NCBI RefSeq assembly: GCF_008831285.2
Contig: NW_022204572.1
Span: forward strand, 1 to 44,906
Reading direction: 5' to 3'
DNA: 44,906 nucleotides
DNA from: Nymphaea colorata
Taxonomy: Eukaryota; Streptophyta; Magnoliopsida; Nymphaeales; Nymphaeaceae
Each line of letters begins with the position of its first letter. The stretch's first letter is position 1. Position numbers and translations under genes: made by a program. Positions 12,777 to 25,890 of the stretch are shown here, piece by piece. Below the pieces are notes generated by a model, which worked only from the letters and a program-made list of their open reading frames with translations, searched no databases and was not told the DNA's origin.

Positions 12777-13922
12777 ATGTTCATCCGCCATCTCAAACCG
12801 AAAACCCCTTCTCCTTCAGAGGACCCAGTTTCGCCAGGAGCACTCACTTCACCTACTCCACGCAGCTGGTCAAAGCCGGCAAGGAGCGCCTCGTCGGTGG
12901 CTGGCTCTTCATCTCAGCTGCAGGAGTGCTCGGCATGATCGTGCTTGGAGGGTACACTCGGCTCACACACTCCGGCCTCAGCATGGCAGATTGGAGTCCC
13001 TATACCAAGCGGTTCCCCCGCAACGATGAGGAATGGAACGTGGAATTCGACAAGTACAAGAAGACCATCGAGTATCAGACAGTCAACAGGGAGATTTCTC
13101 TATAGGGATTCAAACCGATCTACTGGGTGGAGTTCTTCCACAGGCAGATGGGCATGATCCTGGGATACTGGTTCATCATCCCCTTCGCCATCTTCCAGTA
13201 CAAGGGCTACCTGCAGCCAAAAATGAGAAACCGAATGCTCACCCTGCTCGGCCTGGGCGGACTGCAGGGCGGAATCGGATGGTGGATGGTCAAGAGTGGC
13301 CTCAACGAGAAACCAGAGTACCAGAGCCGCCCAAGAGTGAGTCCCTACAGGCTGGCGACCCATTTGGGCATGGCAACCACCCTATACGCCGGTCTTCTCT
13401 GGAACTCCTTCAACTTGCTGATAAAGCCGACCGAAATCGACATGCAGGACACCGTGAAGGTGCGATACCTGAAGAGTCTGCGCATCATCGGCATCGTGAT
13501 GCTGAAATGCATCATTTTGAACATACTGACTGGCGCATTCGTGGCTGGAATCGATGCGGGCAGAATGTAATTTGGGATTCATTTAGGTATAATACCTGGC
13601 CACTGATGAATGGACAGGTCGTGCCTGACGGACTAGTTAAGAGCGACCAGCCTTTATGGCGTAATTTCTTCGAGAACGTGGCGATGGTGCAATTCAACCA
13701 CCGCAACATGGCCTACGTCACCATGTCTCTCTCCTACTACCTGCTCTTCCGCATCCTGAAGGCCAAAATCGGCGGGCCCTTCACGGTCGCTGGCTCTTGG
13801 CGGTGCTAATGGTCAACTACCAGGCCTTCAGCGGCATCCTCACGCTGCTGAACCTGGTCCCCAAGGAAAAGGCAAACATGCATCAAATGACCGCCATGAT
13901 CACCCTCTCATCCGTATGCTGA
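12777..13922 (+). CDS. COX15: heme A synthase COX15
   Basis: Inner-mitochondrial-membrane enzyme converting heme O to heme A for cytochrome oxidase. ATG at 12777 begins a basic, Ser/Arg/Phe-rich presequence. Family blocks in order: GGYTRLTHSGLSMADW, VEFFHRQMG, THLGMATTLYAGLLW, AGIDAGRM-YNTWP (across the 20-nt intron), FNHRNMAYV and ANMHQMTAM. The four heme-ligand histidines are therefore present, and the usual eight hydrophobic segments can be traced. A TAG at about 13104 lies at a Glu position in family members. Single-base deficits occur near 12815 and 13793. The 3' end is uncertain: TGA at 13920-13922 comes only a few residues after the last His block, and one further missing base would extend the last helix to about 13980. 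Confidence 0.93.
13567..13586 (+). other. 20-nt spliceosomal intron in COX15
   Basis: GTAATTTGGGATTCATTTAG has GT and AG borders. Removing it joins AGA-AT to G-TAT and restores the family-conserved sequence GRMYNTWP in one frame. Confidence 0.9.
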
Positions 13923-14039
13923 TGGTGTATATGGCCAGACTTCCCTTGCGGTCGTTGCCTGATCATCATATGTTATAATATAGGAATGAATGGATTGGGG
14001 AAATGATAAATTTGAGATCATTTAGTGGAGTGAGGGGTA

Positions 14040-16217
<2,178 letters not shown>

Positions 16218-16414
16218 GAACTTTAAATTCAAGCGATACTCACGATTATAGGGCAACAACCACCCCCAAGGAAAGGAAATCAAGGTGAAGAAATGGAGGA
16301 AAGGGGAAGGATGGGTGGAGGCGGGAGGTGGCCTGTAAGCTCTGGTTGTTGCGATTGTTGGTGTTGTTTGTTGGGGTGATAGTATGGAATAATGAAGAAT
16401 TATGTCCTTCTTTA

Positions 16415-17048
16415 TCATTTCCTCTTCTTCTTGGGCTTCTCGCTGGACTCTTCCTCCTCCTCGTAGTCATCGTCCTCCTCGTCGCCGTCGAACTCCTCAT
16501 CGTCCTCGTCGTATTCTTCCTCGTCGTCGTACTCGTCCTCCTATTCAACCTCGTGGCCGTTGACGTCTTTCTGGTCCACAATCTCAAGGCTCTTGATGCT
16601 GCGTTTAAAGAGACATACGTGTCGAAGAGAGTGGATCGGTAGTTGCTCTTCTCGGCGACTGGGTTCTCGCTGAAATCAACTTCCTGCAGCTTCTTGAGGC
16701 TGGAACTGCTTCAGGGCGTCCAGGGATTCGACGTGGTTGCCGACGCAGATGATCTGGGTGAGTGTGGAGATGGTGGCGAGTTTGGAGAGGCAGCTATCTC
16801 CCAATCTGCATGTTTGTGTTTTACTTATTATTGGAGATTTCAATGGCGGTGAGTTTCCAGTTGGGTAGGTTGTCCAAGGTTTCAAGTTGGCAGTCGGCGA
16901 GTATGAGTATGGCTATCTTCTTGTACTTTTCGAGGGTCTTCTTGGTTTCCTCGTCGAATTTGCCAATATTAATTTTGCTGAGATCCAGCTCGGTGGAACT
17001 CTCATCGATATTAGCCAATTTTTATTTGATTTATTTTAGGGCGCTCAT
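16415..17048 (-). CDS. ANP32-like acidic leucine-rich-repeat protein
   Basis: About 211 aa. The start ATG at 17046-17048 (MSAL-KEIKEK) contains two TAA read as Glu and runs into the LRR region. Leucine-rich repeats follow: AILILADCQLETL, WKLTAIEISNNK, TLTQIICVGNHVESL, then an LRR-cap-like block with VDFSENPV and YVSLKRSI. The C-terminal third is an almost unbroken Asp/Glu tract (about 16440-16545) ending in PKKKRK, a nuclear-localisation-like motif. This is the ANP32/acidic nuclear phosphoprotein layout (LRR, acidic tail, NLS), implicated in histone and phosphatase binding. One or two single-base breaks occur near 16830 and 16700. Confidence 0.85.
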
Positions 17049-17110
17049 TTGAGATCTGATTTAATATTATGGTAAAAATTAAACATATTTTTGGAGTTTA
17101 TATGGGGATC

Positions 17111-17299
17111 TCAGAGCAGCTTCTCCCTCCTCCCAAAAATGCACCTATAAAAGGCACCAAAACACAGCTGATACCACGATCGATCTCCCCATACAGTATG
17201 GCCTATGCAGGAAAGAAGGATTTCACGCTTTTGGAAGATCTTTGCTAATTTTGAAATATTAGTTCTTTGGATAGCGCCAGAAGGTAATGATGCACCCAT
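17111..17299 (-). CDS. small hypothetical protein (62 aa)
   Basis: ORF from ATG 17297-17299 to TGA. The N-terminal half is basic and helix-like (SKLAKIFQKREIL). Another frame of the same stretch encodes a hydrophobic Gly-rich segment, so a single missing base could change the C-terminus. No family is recognised. It may be a small membrane protein or a chance ORF. Confidence 0.3.
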   Translation of the reverse strand: MGASLPSGAIQRTNISKLAKIFQKREILLSCIGHTVWGDRSWYQLCFGAFYRCIFGRREKLL

Positions 17300-17723
17300 C
17301 CAGCCGCAATGTTAGATTGTTCATTTTTGCAGAGGATTTTGGGGTTTTGTTTCCGGGGAAAACACTTTATAACATATAATCATATGGACAACTGGAGGAA
17401 AAGGGGGCAAAAGGGGGGGAAGGGGGAGTGGAAAAGGCGTGAGGGAGTGCAGACGGGGAGGAGATGGGCGGGGGAGTGGTGGGAAGTGGTCGGGAGGAGT
17501 GGTTAAAGGTTGAGTTTTGGGGTGGTGATTGAAGAATTTCCACGTATTGTTGATGATAATCAAGCATTATGCATGGAGATAGGCAGGGAGGGAGAGCACT
17601 CCCCCCGCTATCATGATTCATAGCTTCAAATACCCATAAATACACCATTTCCCCAATAATCAACCTTGCCCCTCCATCCCCCAATGACAATCCATCGATG
17701 CCAACAATAAAACAATGCCCCAA
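17300..17723. other. intergenic region with G-rich strand-asymmetric tract
   Basis: Spacer containing a purine tract at about 17393-17505 on the plus strand, with several runs of 4-7 G (GGGGG, GGGGGG) separated by A. Apparent proline-rich ORFs on the other strand are by-products of this composition. Confidence 0.5.
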
Positions 17724-18536
17724 TCACTTCTGCTTCCTATCCCTGGGGAAATCCGAAAACCTATCGTAGGAGCCAGGCCCTGGCGTAATCGAAGGGTCAG
17801 CGATGTGCTTGCGGACCGAGTGGGCGAAAGTAGCCGCCTTGCTCGTCCGGAAAGGAGAGAAGAAGTAAGTTCCTGAGTTGTTGAACCCTGTCACCTTCGT
17901 GTCTTCGTCTGAGTTAAATGGGGATTACACTTTCCAGGCCCTGGAGAGATGGTCTGGATCTTGTCGAAGCGCTTCGAGTTGCCGATTTTGGAACAGCCTG
18001 ACCCTGGGTATTTGGCGACAAAGTAAGTCCCTTGTCGTTGAAGTCAGAGATGGTGGAGTAATGTCCTGGTCCTAGTGGCTGCATGTGGGGAGAGTTACAT
18101 TTTGGTTGCGACTGAGTGGGTCATCTAGTCTTTTCCTGAGGCTGTAGCTGACTCTCTTGAAGTCTATTTTGTCGGTTTGGGGGTCGTACTTGCCAGGTCC
18201 TGGGGCGATGGCATTGGTCTATATTCCTTTTTTGGCGTCGTGGGTGAAGCTGTAGCCCTTCCTCTTCTCGACGCTCTCCTCGAAGGTGCCCACTTTCTGG
18301 TAGGAGTTGGGCGGCGGGATGGGGTTTTTGTTCTCCAGGGTGAACTTGTTGCCGAACCCGAAGGAGGTGGACCGCTTGCCCAACGCAGAGATCTTGTTAT
18401 CGTAGTAGGGCGCCTTGTGCACCTGCAACTGGGAAGCGAAGCGCGAGGCCCTAGGGAAAGAGTAGAGCTGCTTGAATCGGGAGTTGTTCAGGGGGGAACG
18501 GTGAGTCTACTCGTGGGCGATGGATGCTTGCGACAT
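17724..18536 (-). CDS. SHIPPO / sperm-tail PG-rich repeat (STPG, ODF3-like) ciliary protein
   Basis: About 270 aa. ATG at 18534-18536. It carries spaced Pro-Gly motifs typical of the SHIPPO/STPG family: APGPGKYDP near 18195, and TPGPGSYD close to the C-terminus near 17765, plus degenerate copies with intervening Ser/Lys/Phe-rich stretches (FGFGNKF, KRKGYSF). Family members bind or line ciliary microtubules, which suits a ciliate. It ends at TGA 17724-17726. Single-base breaks lie around 17925-18070. Confidence 0.88.
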
Positions 18537-18649
18537 CAATAAATAAAATTAGCATATTGATGTAAGAATAAAAGCGAAGCAGACAGATGGCTGGTAAGGG
18601 ATGGACAGGTGGGATGGCTATGCTAATAGATAGATGCAATATGGCAGGA

Positions 18650-19657
18650 TCATTGGGAACGCTAGTATAGCCATTCAGCACAGTGCCAAGCGATGCCGTC
18701 GATTTCTTCTTCCTCAGTGACCACATGCCACATCCCTTCACAGTAAATCACTCGCTTATCCTCTGCCTTGCTCTTCTCCTCCAACTCCAATGGGCCAAAC
18801 GGATCGACCAGCTTCTCGAACTAGGGGGCGAGGCAAAGGAAGGGCGTGGTTATCTTTTCCAGCGAGGCGTAGATCTACGCAGATGCGTTCATGGCTGACC
18901 GGATCGTGCCTGGCATGATGCCCTCAGTGAAGATGAGCGGGTCGTTGAGGAACTTCTACTTGAGGTTGTACTTCGTGCCCAGGCCAGGAGGCGCCGATTT
19001 GTTGATACGGTACCTCGGGAAGAGCCATCCGATGAATTTCATCACTCGCTTCGCGTAGTAAAAACTTTCATCGATGTCCTTCAGAGCAGGGGCCAGCAAA
19101 AGCATGCCAGAATAAGTGTTGGGAGATAGGAGGGTCAGCTTGATGCTGATGGCTCCGCCGAAGCTGTGCCCGCAGAGGAACACTCTCGGCTTTTTCTCGA
19201 ATTTAGCCAGCAAGAAATCAATGAAGAACTGTGCTTCCTTGGCGCTATCTTCTAAAGAGGTGATGAGTCCCCTCACTTCCCCTCCCGACTTGCCGAAGTT
19301 GAGCTGGTCGTATGCGTAGATGTTCACCGCTTTGTTTTTGAGGCGATGCTGTCGGCAAGATAGCCGAATGTGCCGCCGTTGCTATTGACGCCGTGGATCA
19401 TCACCAGGATCGCCTTGGGAGAGGGGGTGTTTTAGATGGAATAGTAGTGGAGGGGGTGGCCGAGATACTGCGTTTAGGACTATGATGGGAATGGCTTTTG
19501 GTGGTTGAATGGAGGAGGGATCGGCAGTTGTTCCTCAGCCAGATTTTTTTGATGAATTATGATCTTTCTGCTTTCGGCACGTTGCAAACTTTTCCCTTCC
19601 ACCCTCAAACGGCTCCTTAATTCCTCTCTTCCACTTCTCCGCTTTTTCCTACTGCAT
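18650..19657 (-). CDS. alpha/beta hydrolase, monoglyceride-lipase-like
   Basis: About 336 aa. ATG at 19655-19657. Visible catalytic architecture: oxyanion HG motif (VMIHGVNSNGG), nucleophile elbow GHSFGG, a downstream acid region (FLCLAPPEFEKLVDP) and the C-terminal His in GMWHVV. This is the order Ser-Asp-His expected for the serine aminopeptidase S33/monoacylglycerol lipase family, hydrolysing lipid esters. No signal peptide or membrane anchor is obvious. A homopolymer A7 near 19548 and one site near 19335 break the frame. Confidence 0.9.
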
Positions 19658-19713
19658 ATAATCGCAAAGGTATGATGTATAAATGATATCCATAAAATCT
19701 TTCATAAATACGA

Positions 19714-21252
19714 TCACGATAGCACTTTGAAGTTGGCCTTATCGAAGAAGTTGGTAGTGACCAATGGCTTGATCTGGTTCTTTTTGATTTCGATCAGTCC
19801 TGCCAGCTCCAAGCACTTGATGAGGTATATTCCTTTTCCGAGATCGTTTTCGAACATCTTCAGGTACCTGGTCAGCGGAGCGCTGTAGTTTTTGCTGATC
19901 TCCTCGACCAGTTCTGCGGTTTCCTCGCTGCCGGCCCAAGCCTCCCGGATGATGTAGGCAGTTGCGGTTTGATCCTGAGCTCGTACTTGATGTCCTACCA
20001 CTTGATGTGAGAGGCCTGCTGTCTGATGCTGGCGGTTGCGTCCTTGATGATGCGGGTGACCTGGTTTTCCAGTTTGTTCTTGGGGGTTATGTTCTTCTTG
20101 GCGTCGATGCCCAGCATCTCAGAACGCGATTTTTCTTCCTCCCGCCCTTCTCAACTGCTTCCTATGTCTTTTCGTCCAAATATTCAGCGTATTTCTTGAA
20201 TTTTTCATGCTTCTTCAACCCGTTCCTGATATGGTCTCGCGTCACCTTGATGAGGTCAGCTTCCTCCATGAGAGCATCAGAGCTTTTGTGGCCTGTCCGC
20301 ATGGCCATTTCAAAGACGATAGCTTTTTCTGCGATGGTGAAGACTTAATTTTCCGAAAGGATAACTTTGAGCAATTTTTCAATATTGAAGCTTTTTGTTG
20401 CCGTCATATGGCCATAGTACCTGAACTACTTGAACAGCGAAATTTCCAAAATATCAATCAATTTCTCAAACTCCACAAAGACCCTCTCCTTCCGGTAGAG
20501 CATCAGCCCCCTCTCGACGCAGAACCTAAACCTGCGACAACTCTAGTGGTAGGAAAGAGTGTAATAGTTCATGTCTGTGATGAGCCTGAGGATCTGGAAG
20601 GGAAGGTAGGGCTTGATGGTTGGGTTAGTGAGGCATCGGTAAATATACTTGCAGAAGAGCTCCTTGGGGTTGTAGAGCTGGAAGTGAATCTTGAGGAATT
20701 CCTCGCCGATGTTGAACTGGCTGTTCTCGAAGTAGTGGTGGCTGCTGATGATCAGCATCATGTTCTTCCCCTTGAGCCCCTTCTCAATGCAGTACATGTT
20801 GTACTCGTTCAGGTCGGTCATCTCGTTGACAATAAACACCACGAACTCAAATTGGGGGTTCTCCTACATGTAGATGAACATGTGGAGCACGATGTCCCTC
20901 ACTTCCGCCTTGGCGAGGAAGACGACGTCGACCTTTTCGGGGGCAGGTCGTCGAACATCTCCCACTTGCGCTCTTCGAACTTGGCGGTGATCAGCTTGAT
21001 GAAGAGCGGGAACTAGTCCATCTGGTTCTGCCGAAACTGCATGGTGATGATGATGTTCCTATGCTTGTCGCTCTGGTAGAGGTCGAGGGCGTCGGATGCG
21101 ATCTTGGACACGCAGCCGATCATGTATTCGTGGACCAGCAAGTTCTCCACCTCTCTGCAGCCATCGAGGACCTCACTGTAGGCCTCCTCCTGGCAGTAGG
21201 AGTGGCCAGTCGTCGACATCTTCACCTCGAAATCGTTCTCTTCGTCCTCCAT
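19714..21252 (-). CDS. orphan protein, tandem paralogue A
   Basis: About 513 aa. ATG at 21250-21252 (MEDEENDFEV) to TGA 19714-19716. Not recognised. Mostly helical in appearance. A central block reads FVVFIVNEMTDLNEYN, IEKGLKGKNMM and LYNPKELFCKYI. A Lys-rich KKNITPKNKLENQ segment precedes a C-terminal block GKGIYLIKCLELAGLIEI that could be a winged-helix or other alpha-beta fold. It is clearly homologous along its length to the gene immediately upstream on the same strand (start 22836). Only 51 bp separate this start codon from the neighbour's stop, which indicates a local tandem duplication. The family appears lineage-specific. Confidence 0.75.
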
Positions 21253-21303
21253 TTGATAAAATAATGCGGGTTTTTGATGTTTTAAGAGGGATATAATGGA
21301 GGA

Positions 21304-22836
21304 TCATTTGTAAGTGCCGGAGAACTGGCCTTCTCGAAAAAGGTGGTGTAGATTATCGGCTTCACGTGTTTCTTGCTTATCTCGATGAGCCCCGCCAACT
21401 AGAGACACTTTATCAGGTAGATCCCCTTCCCCAATTACTGCTCCTCCTCGAACATCTTCAGGAACTTGGAGAGAGGCGTGAAGTAGGAGGAATTCACCTA
21501 TTAACAATTTGGAAGTCTCCTCGTCCTTCGACCAGGCCGACCATATGAGATAGGGCAATTGCGGCTTTATCCTCAATTCGTACTTGATGTCCGACCAGTT
21601 GACGGCTGCAGCCTGTTGCCGTATTCCCACGGTCGCGTCCTTGATGATGCGGGTGATCTGGTTTTCCAGTTTGTTCTTCGGGGTTATGTTCTTCTTGGTG
21701 TCGATGCCCAACTGGTCGGCCCTGCTCTTCTTGCGCCGCATCACCATCTCTTTGCTCTCCTATTTCTCCTACAGGTAGTCGACGAAGTGCGCGAACCTGC
21801 CGTCCTCTCCGAGCTGCCTCTTCAGCGAGTCTCGAATGGAGTTGATGATGTGCAGTTCCTCGAGAAGCTCCTTGGTGGAGACTTCATTGGCTCCACTGGC
21901 GAAGGCAATTTAATACACGATTGCCTTTTCGGAAATGGTGTATATCTACCGTTCATCTAGGATCACCTTCAGCATCTTTTCGTTGGCATTTTTGACGCCG
22001 GGGTAGAACTGGAAATTGTTGGCTATGGTTGTCTATATCAGGAGGACAAGGCTCTAGAATTAGACGTAGGTGCGCTCTTGGCGGTTGAGCAGGAGGAACC
22101 TTTAGAGACAGAACATGAATCTTCGGCAAGACTAGTGGAAAGAAATGGAGTAGAAGTCGATATCGCTGATGAGCGCGAGGATGCCACAGGGGAGGTAGGG
22201 TTTTATATTGGGATCGACCAGACAGCAGAAGAGGTACTTGCAGAAGAGATCCCTCGAGTTGTACAATTTGTAATGGTATTTTTCGAAGTTCTGCAGCCCT
22301 GTCTAATGCTTGCTTTCGAAGTTGCTGACCGTGCAGAGCACAACCACAAATCTCTTCCCCTTCAGTCCCTTCTCGAAACAGTAGATGTTGTGCTCGTCCA
22401 GGTCAGTGATCGAATTGATGACAAAGACCACCAAGTCGTATTATGGATTCTCTTACAGATAGATATACATGTGCAGGACTATCTACCGTACCTCCGCCTT
22501 GCTGAGCAGGATGATGTTGATCTTGCTGGGAGATTCCCCATCGAAGATTTCGGACTTGTCCTGTTGGAACTTCTAGTAGAGTTGCTTGATGAAGGAATCG
22601 AATAGACCTACTGGTTCTTGCGGAATTAGACTGTGAAGATCTGGTTCGCCACTCCGTTCTAGTATTCGTCGTGGCATTGCCCCGCGATGTCGCTGATGGT
22701 CGTTTGCAGGTATTGCTCGACAAGTTCCTCTTCGATCTTCTTGCATGCCGACAATTCGAGCTAAAATAGAGCCTCCTTGCGCTAGCTTCGCTATCGGGTG
22801 CTCCAAACAATTCAAACTCTTGCTATTCTTCTCCAT
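21304..22836 (-). CDS. orphan protein, tandem paralogue B
   Basis: About 511 aa. ATG at 22834-22836 to TGA 21304-21306. Same block order as the paralogue at 19714-21252: VVFVINSITDLDEHN, FEKGLKGKRFV, LYNSRDLFCKYL, KNITPKNKLENQ and KCLELAGLIEIS. Several positions that are GAG or GAA in paralogue A are TAG or TAA here (for example KCL-TAG-LAGLIEI versus KCL-GAG-LAGLIEI, and V-TAA-F-TAG versus V-GAG-F-GAG). That gives an internal proof of the Glu reassignment. Function unknown. Confidence 0.75.
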
Positions 22837-23139
22837 ACGGTGGGCAAGTAATGATTAATAGTGAATATGCGGGACGGTTTGGCGGCAGTATTAATATTTT
22901 TATAAATGAAAGGCAGCATAAAGATTTGGATCATTGGTTGACGGTTTTGCGGTTGTGGCTGGAAAGGAAGTCGTAGATGGTGGTATTTCGATGGATCTGC
23001 CTGCTGGTGTTTGAGATCTACATCTACTTCGCTGAGGCTGAATCTAAGGACCAATCACTGTGGGAAATGCTGTTGGATATGCTCTGGGAGGAATTGGATG
23101 GGTCGGTTTAGAATAAAGGCAACTGGATGGATTGTTTGG
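22837..23139. other. intergenic spacer
   Basis: 303 bp between the start of paralogue B and the 3' end of the kinase gene at 23140. It has an open frame by chance because only TGA stops. Nothing else seen. Confidence 0.4.
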
Positions 23140-24013
23140 TCAATTTGCGCTGTCTCGGTCGGTAGATTATGTTGAATTTTGAGATAAAAGCTGGAGATAT
23201 GCTTCGGTTTGGCTGTGGTCTGGTCTTTAGCTTTTTTCCTTCAATAAAAAATAAACTAATTCCTTCAATTCTTATGAGTATAAGCCTAATGTAAGGCATC
23301 GTGCGAATCGGTATTGCCCTTATATTCTTCCTTGGTGATGATTTCGTAGATGATTGCACCAAAAGAGTAAAGATCGCATTTTTCCTGCAAAAGATACATC
23401 TAATCAGAAGATAATTGGCATTTCTTGGACTAAGAAGCATTGACAACTCTATAACCTCAGGCGCGGTAGCACTCTCAACGAAGGCGAAGGTGAGATTGTC
23501 CAAATTGGAACACCCTCGAATGAAAGCACAGTCGAAATCAATCAATTTTAGCATTCCTGAATCTGATATCATCACATTTACACTTCTAAGGTCGCGATGC
23601 AAGATTTGGCATTACTTTAAAGCAAATAAGCATTCAAAGATCTGAAGACAAAGCTCTACTATTTCACTTTCACACATATGCTTGGTCAAAATATAGTCTT
23701 TCAAGCTCTTGTATGGGCAATATTACATTACCAGACACACATTTTTCCCTTTTTTTCCTGATTTCTTCAAGAAAGTACTGAAGAACTCTTTTTCTCCTTA
23801 GTCTGATATCACTTCGTAAAGCTCCACCACCGAAGCATACCCTTTCAATCTTTCCAAGGCCATTATTTCAGTCTTCACCTTATTCACATCTTTGCTCTTG
23901 AATGAAATGTGAGAGATGGATTTATTGGAGATGATGGTCGTTGGAGGAGTTATTGTGAAGACTTTGAATGCATAGTCTTTGCTTTGGGTTATTGAAGATT
24001 AGAAACGATACAT
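23140..24013 (-). CDS. divergent protein kinase lacking a glycine loop (DFD variant)
   Basis: About 290 aa. ATG at 24011-24013 lies almost directly before the VAIK lysine (DYAFKVF), so the glycine-rich loop is absent. Further blocks: hinge VCLVMEYCPYKSL (the Glu is TAA), catalytic loop HRDLRSVNVM (Arg in place of the usual Lys), LIDFD instead of DFG, APEVIE, EKCDLYSFGAIIYE and a subdomain XI-like KEKSERPD. It ends at TGA 23140-23142 in the frame that keeps subdomain XI. The frame is uncertain around 23380-23430, where either a short intron or single-base losses intervene. It resembles TKL-type kinases. Activity is doubtful. Confidence 0.75.
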
Positions 24014-24313
24014 TTTGAGAATGTGAATCTCTGTATCATTACTTGAATATTATTTTGACACGTATTACCATCCCTCTGCCTACTTGAAGCCTTTCCACAT
24101 CGAAAAACAAAAAAATATGATAAAATTGCTTCTATGCTTACTCTCTATGCAATACTTAAGTAACGTAAAATAATCCTAATCTCAAACTGTAAAAGAAGCC
24201 AATACATCAGTTATACAAATAACCCATCAGTAGGAATATATTTCTCAATAGGTTGTCCTTTATTTAATCTTAGCTTAAACTCTACAAAGTATAATATATA
24301 AACTTCAAAACCG
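24014..24313. other. divergent intergenic region
   Basis: 300 bp, AT-rich, between the kinase start (-) and the GPHR start (+). It presumably contains both promoters. No recognised element. Confidence 0.4.
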
Positions 24314-25844
24314 ATGAGCATCTCAGACATGCTTTAATACCTGGCAGCAATAGGCACTTCCTATCCTTCTCTCAGTTTTCTCTTCACCATCTTCGCAGCA
24401 TGCTGGCTGGGCAACGCAATCATGACGCAATACCTAATGTAGAAGCAGATCCGCCATACCCTGTCCCGCATCATCTTTTTAATCACTTTCTCATGCTCTC
24501 TTTCGCTACTCTCCATGTACCTCTTCGAGATCATGAGGTTCAAGATCAACCATTCATACTGGTACTTCGTCCTCATCACCTTGGTGGCAATGTGTCAAAT
24601 AGTCATACCGATCTGTCTGATCTTTCGACTTCCGTTTGTGGGGTACCAAAGTTCATCATTCAAGATTCCTATATTGGGTATCGTTCTGAGCGGTTTATAT
24701 CTCTATTTTTTCTATTTGAAAGTCAACAATACGTGGTAAAAGATAGGCACCTAACATTTGGAATTAAAAATATTCATAGAGATGATTGTGGAGTATGGGG
24801 TTTATCTGATGGCTTTGATGTCGGCCTATGGAGCCATATGGTGCCCTATGTGTATTACAATCTCATCAACCAAAAATAGAGGCATAAGATATTGCACGCT
24901 AAGAAAAAAATGGAGGATTAGATTCACTTCATCATCGAACAGATCAAATCCCATAAATATTAGCTTCTGCTCATCAAGGAAAGCGTGGAAAGATTGAAAA
25001 ATTAGATTGCCAATAATAAGAATAATGTAAGCACTGTTTCGAAATTGCTGAGCTTTGTCAAAGGATCATCGAACAAAAATGATGAAAGAGAAAAACAAAT
25101 GAACAAGCTTTAAGAGAGCCGGTTGGAACATTTGAAGGAACTGGATACGTTGAAGAGAGTTCATGAGGATAGTTTTCTCCATTATAGGGATATCCTTTAA
25201 GAATAAAGAAGACATACAGTTTCAGAGACCTTCTATGGCAAGCTTTTCCATAAATTTTCATTCGTTCTAGCAGCCTACTCAATTCCCGTATATTCTTGAC
25301 CATCTTGAACACGATCAGAGGCAGAAAAATATCTGCTGATCCAATCACAAGATTGGTTAACTTCGTTCAAGAGGATCTCATCTATAGCTCGGGCAAACCT
25401 TCCAGGAAATCACACAGTATATTTCATTCATTTTGATGGGTTACATCATGATCACCAGCGTACGATCCTTTTCCATGAACTTCAAAGCCTTTATTGACTA
25501 TATACTCAGAAGAAAAAGATTGAACATGCTTGACTCTGCCACCCAGATCTACCTTTTTTCTCTTATCTACGGAATTTACTTCTTAGCTGCTGTCATTCTT
25601 CAGCAATCGGGCCTTCCTCGAGCCTACGTGTAAATTATTCCTAACCTAGCACTACCTTCTAGCACATAACTGGCAAAATCGATCTCTTGAAGCATTTCGT
25701 CCTATTCGATTGGCTTTTCATGGGATGTGCCTCTTTTCGATCGGTTTGGTCTTCTTTACGGAGCACCAGCGTGGCGGGAAGCTGAATTTCATCATCAGAT
25801 AGCGAAACATAATCGATATGACCTCCTAAGCATACGATGCATGA
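24314..25844 (+). CDS. GPR89: Golgi pH regulator (GPHR/GTG family) membrane protein
   Basis: About 510 aa, polytopic. ATG at 24314, with TAA and TAG codons in the first 50 codons read as Glu. N-terminal hydrophobic helices (FLFTIFAACWLGNAIM, FLITFSCSLSLLSMYLFEI) are followed by the family hallmark YGVYLMALMSAYGAIWCP. Next come a long charged coiled-coil loop (about 24880-25190), then SETFYGKLF, RIFLTILNT, FILMGYIMITSVRSF, QIYLFSLIYGIYFLAAV and a last helix with HFVLFDWLFMG. The order matches GPHR (GPR89, GTG1/2, COLD1), a Golgi/ER anion channel or regulator. It ends at TGA 25842-25844. Frame breaks near 25295, 25408 and 25680. Confidence 0.92.
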
Positions 25845-25890
25845 TAACTTAACTTTGCTTTATATATTTAGCAGATTTAACTTCAAATAA

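Noticed and set aside
22812-23054. Minus-strand 80-codon ORF beyond the kinase
   Set aside because: The kinase subdomain XI frame ends at 23140; this ORF has no recognisable features.
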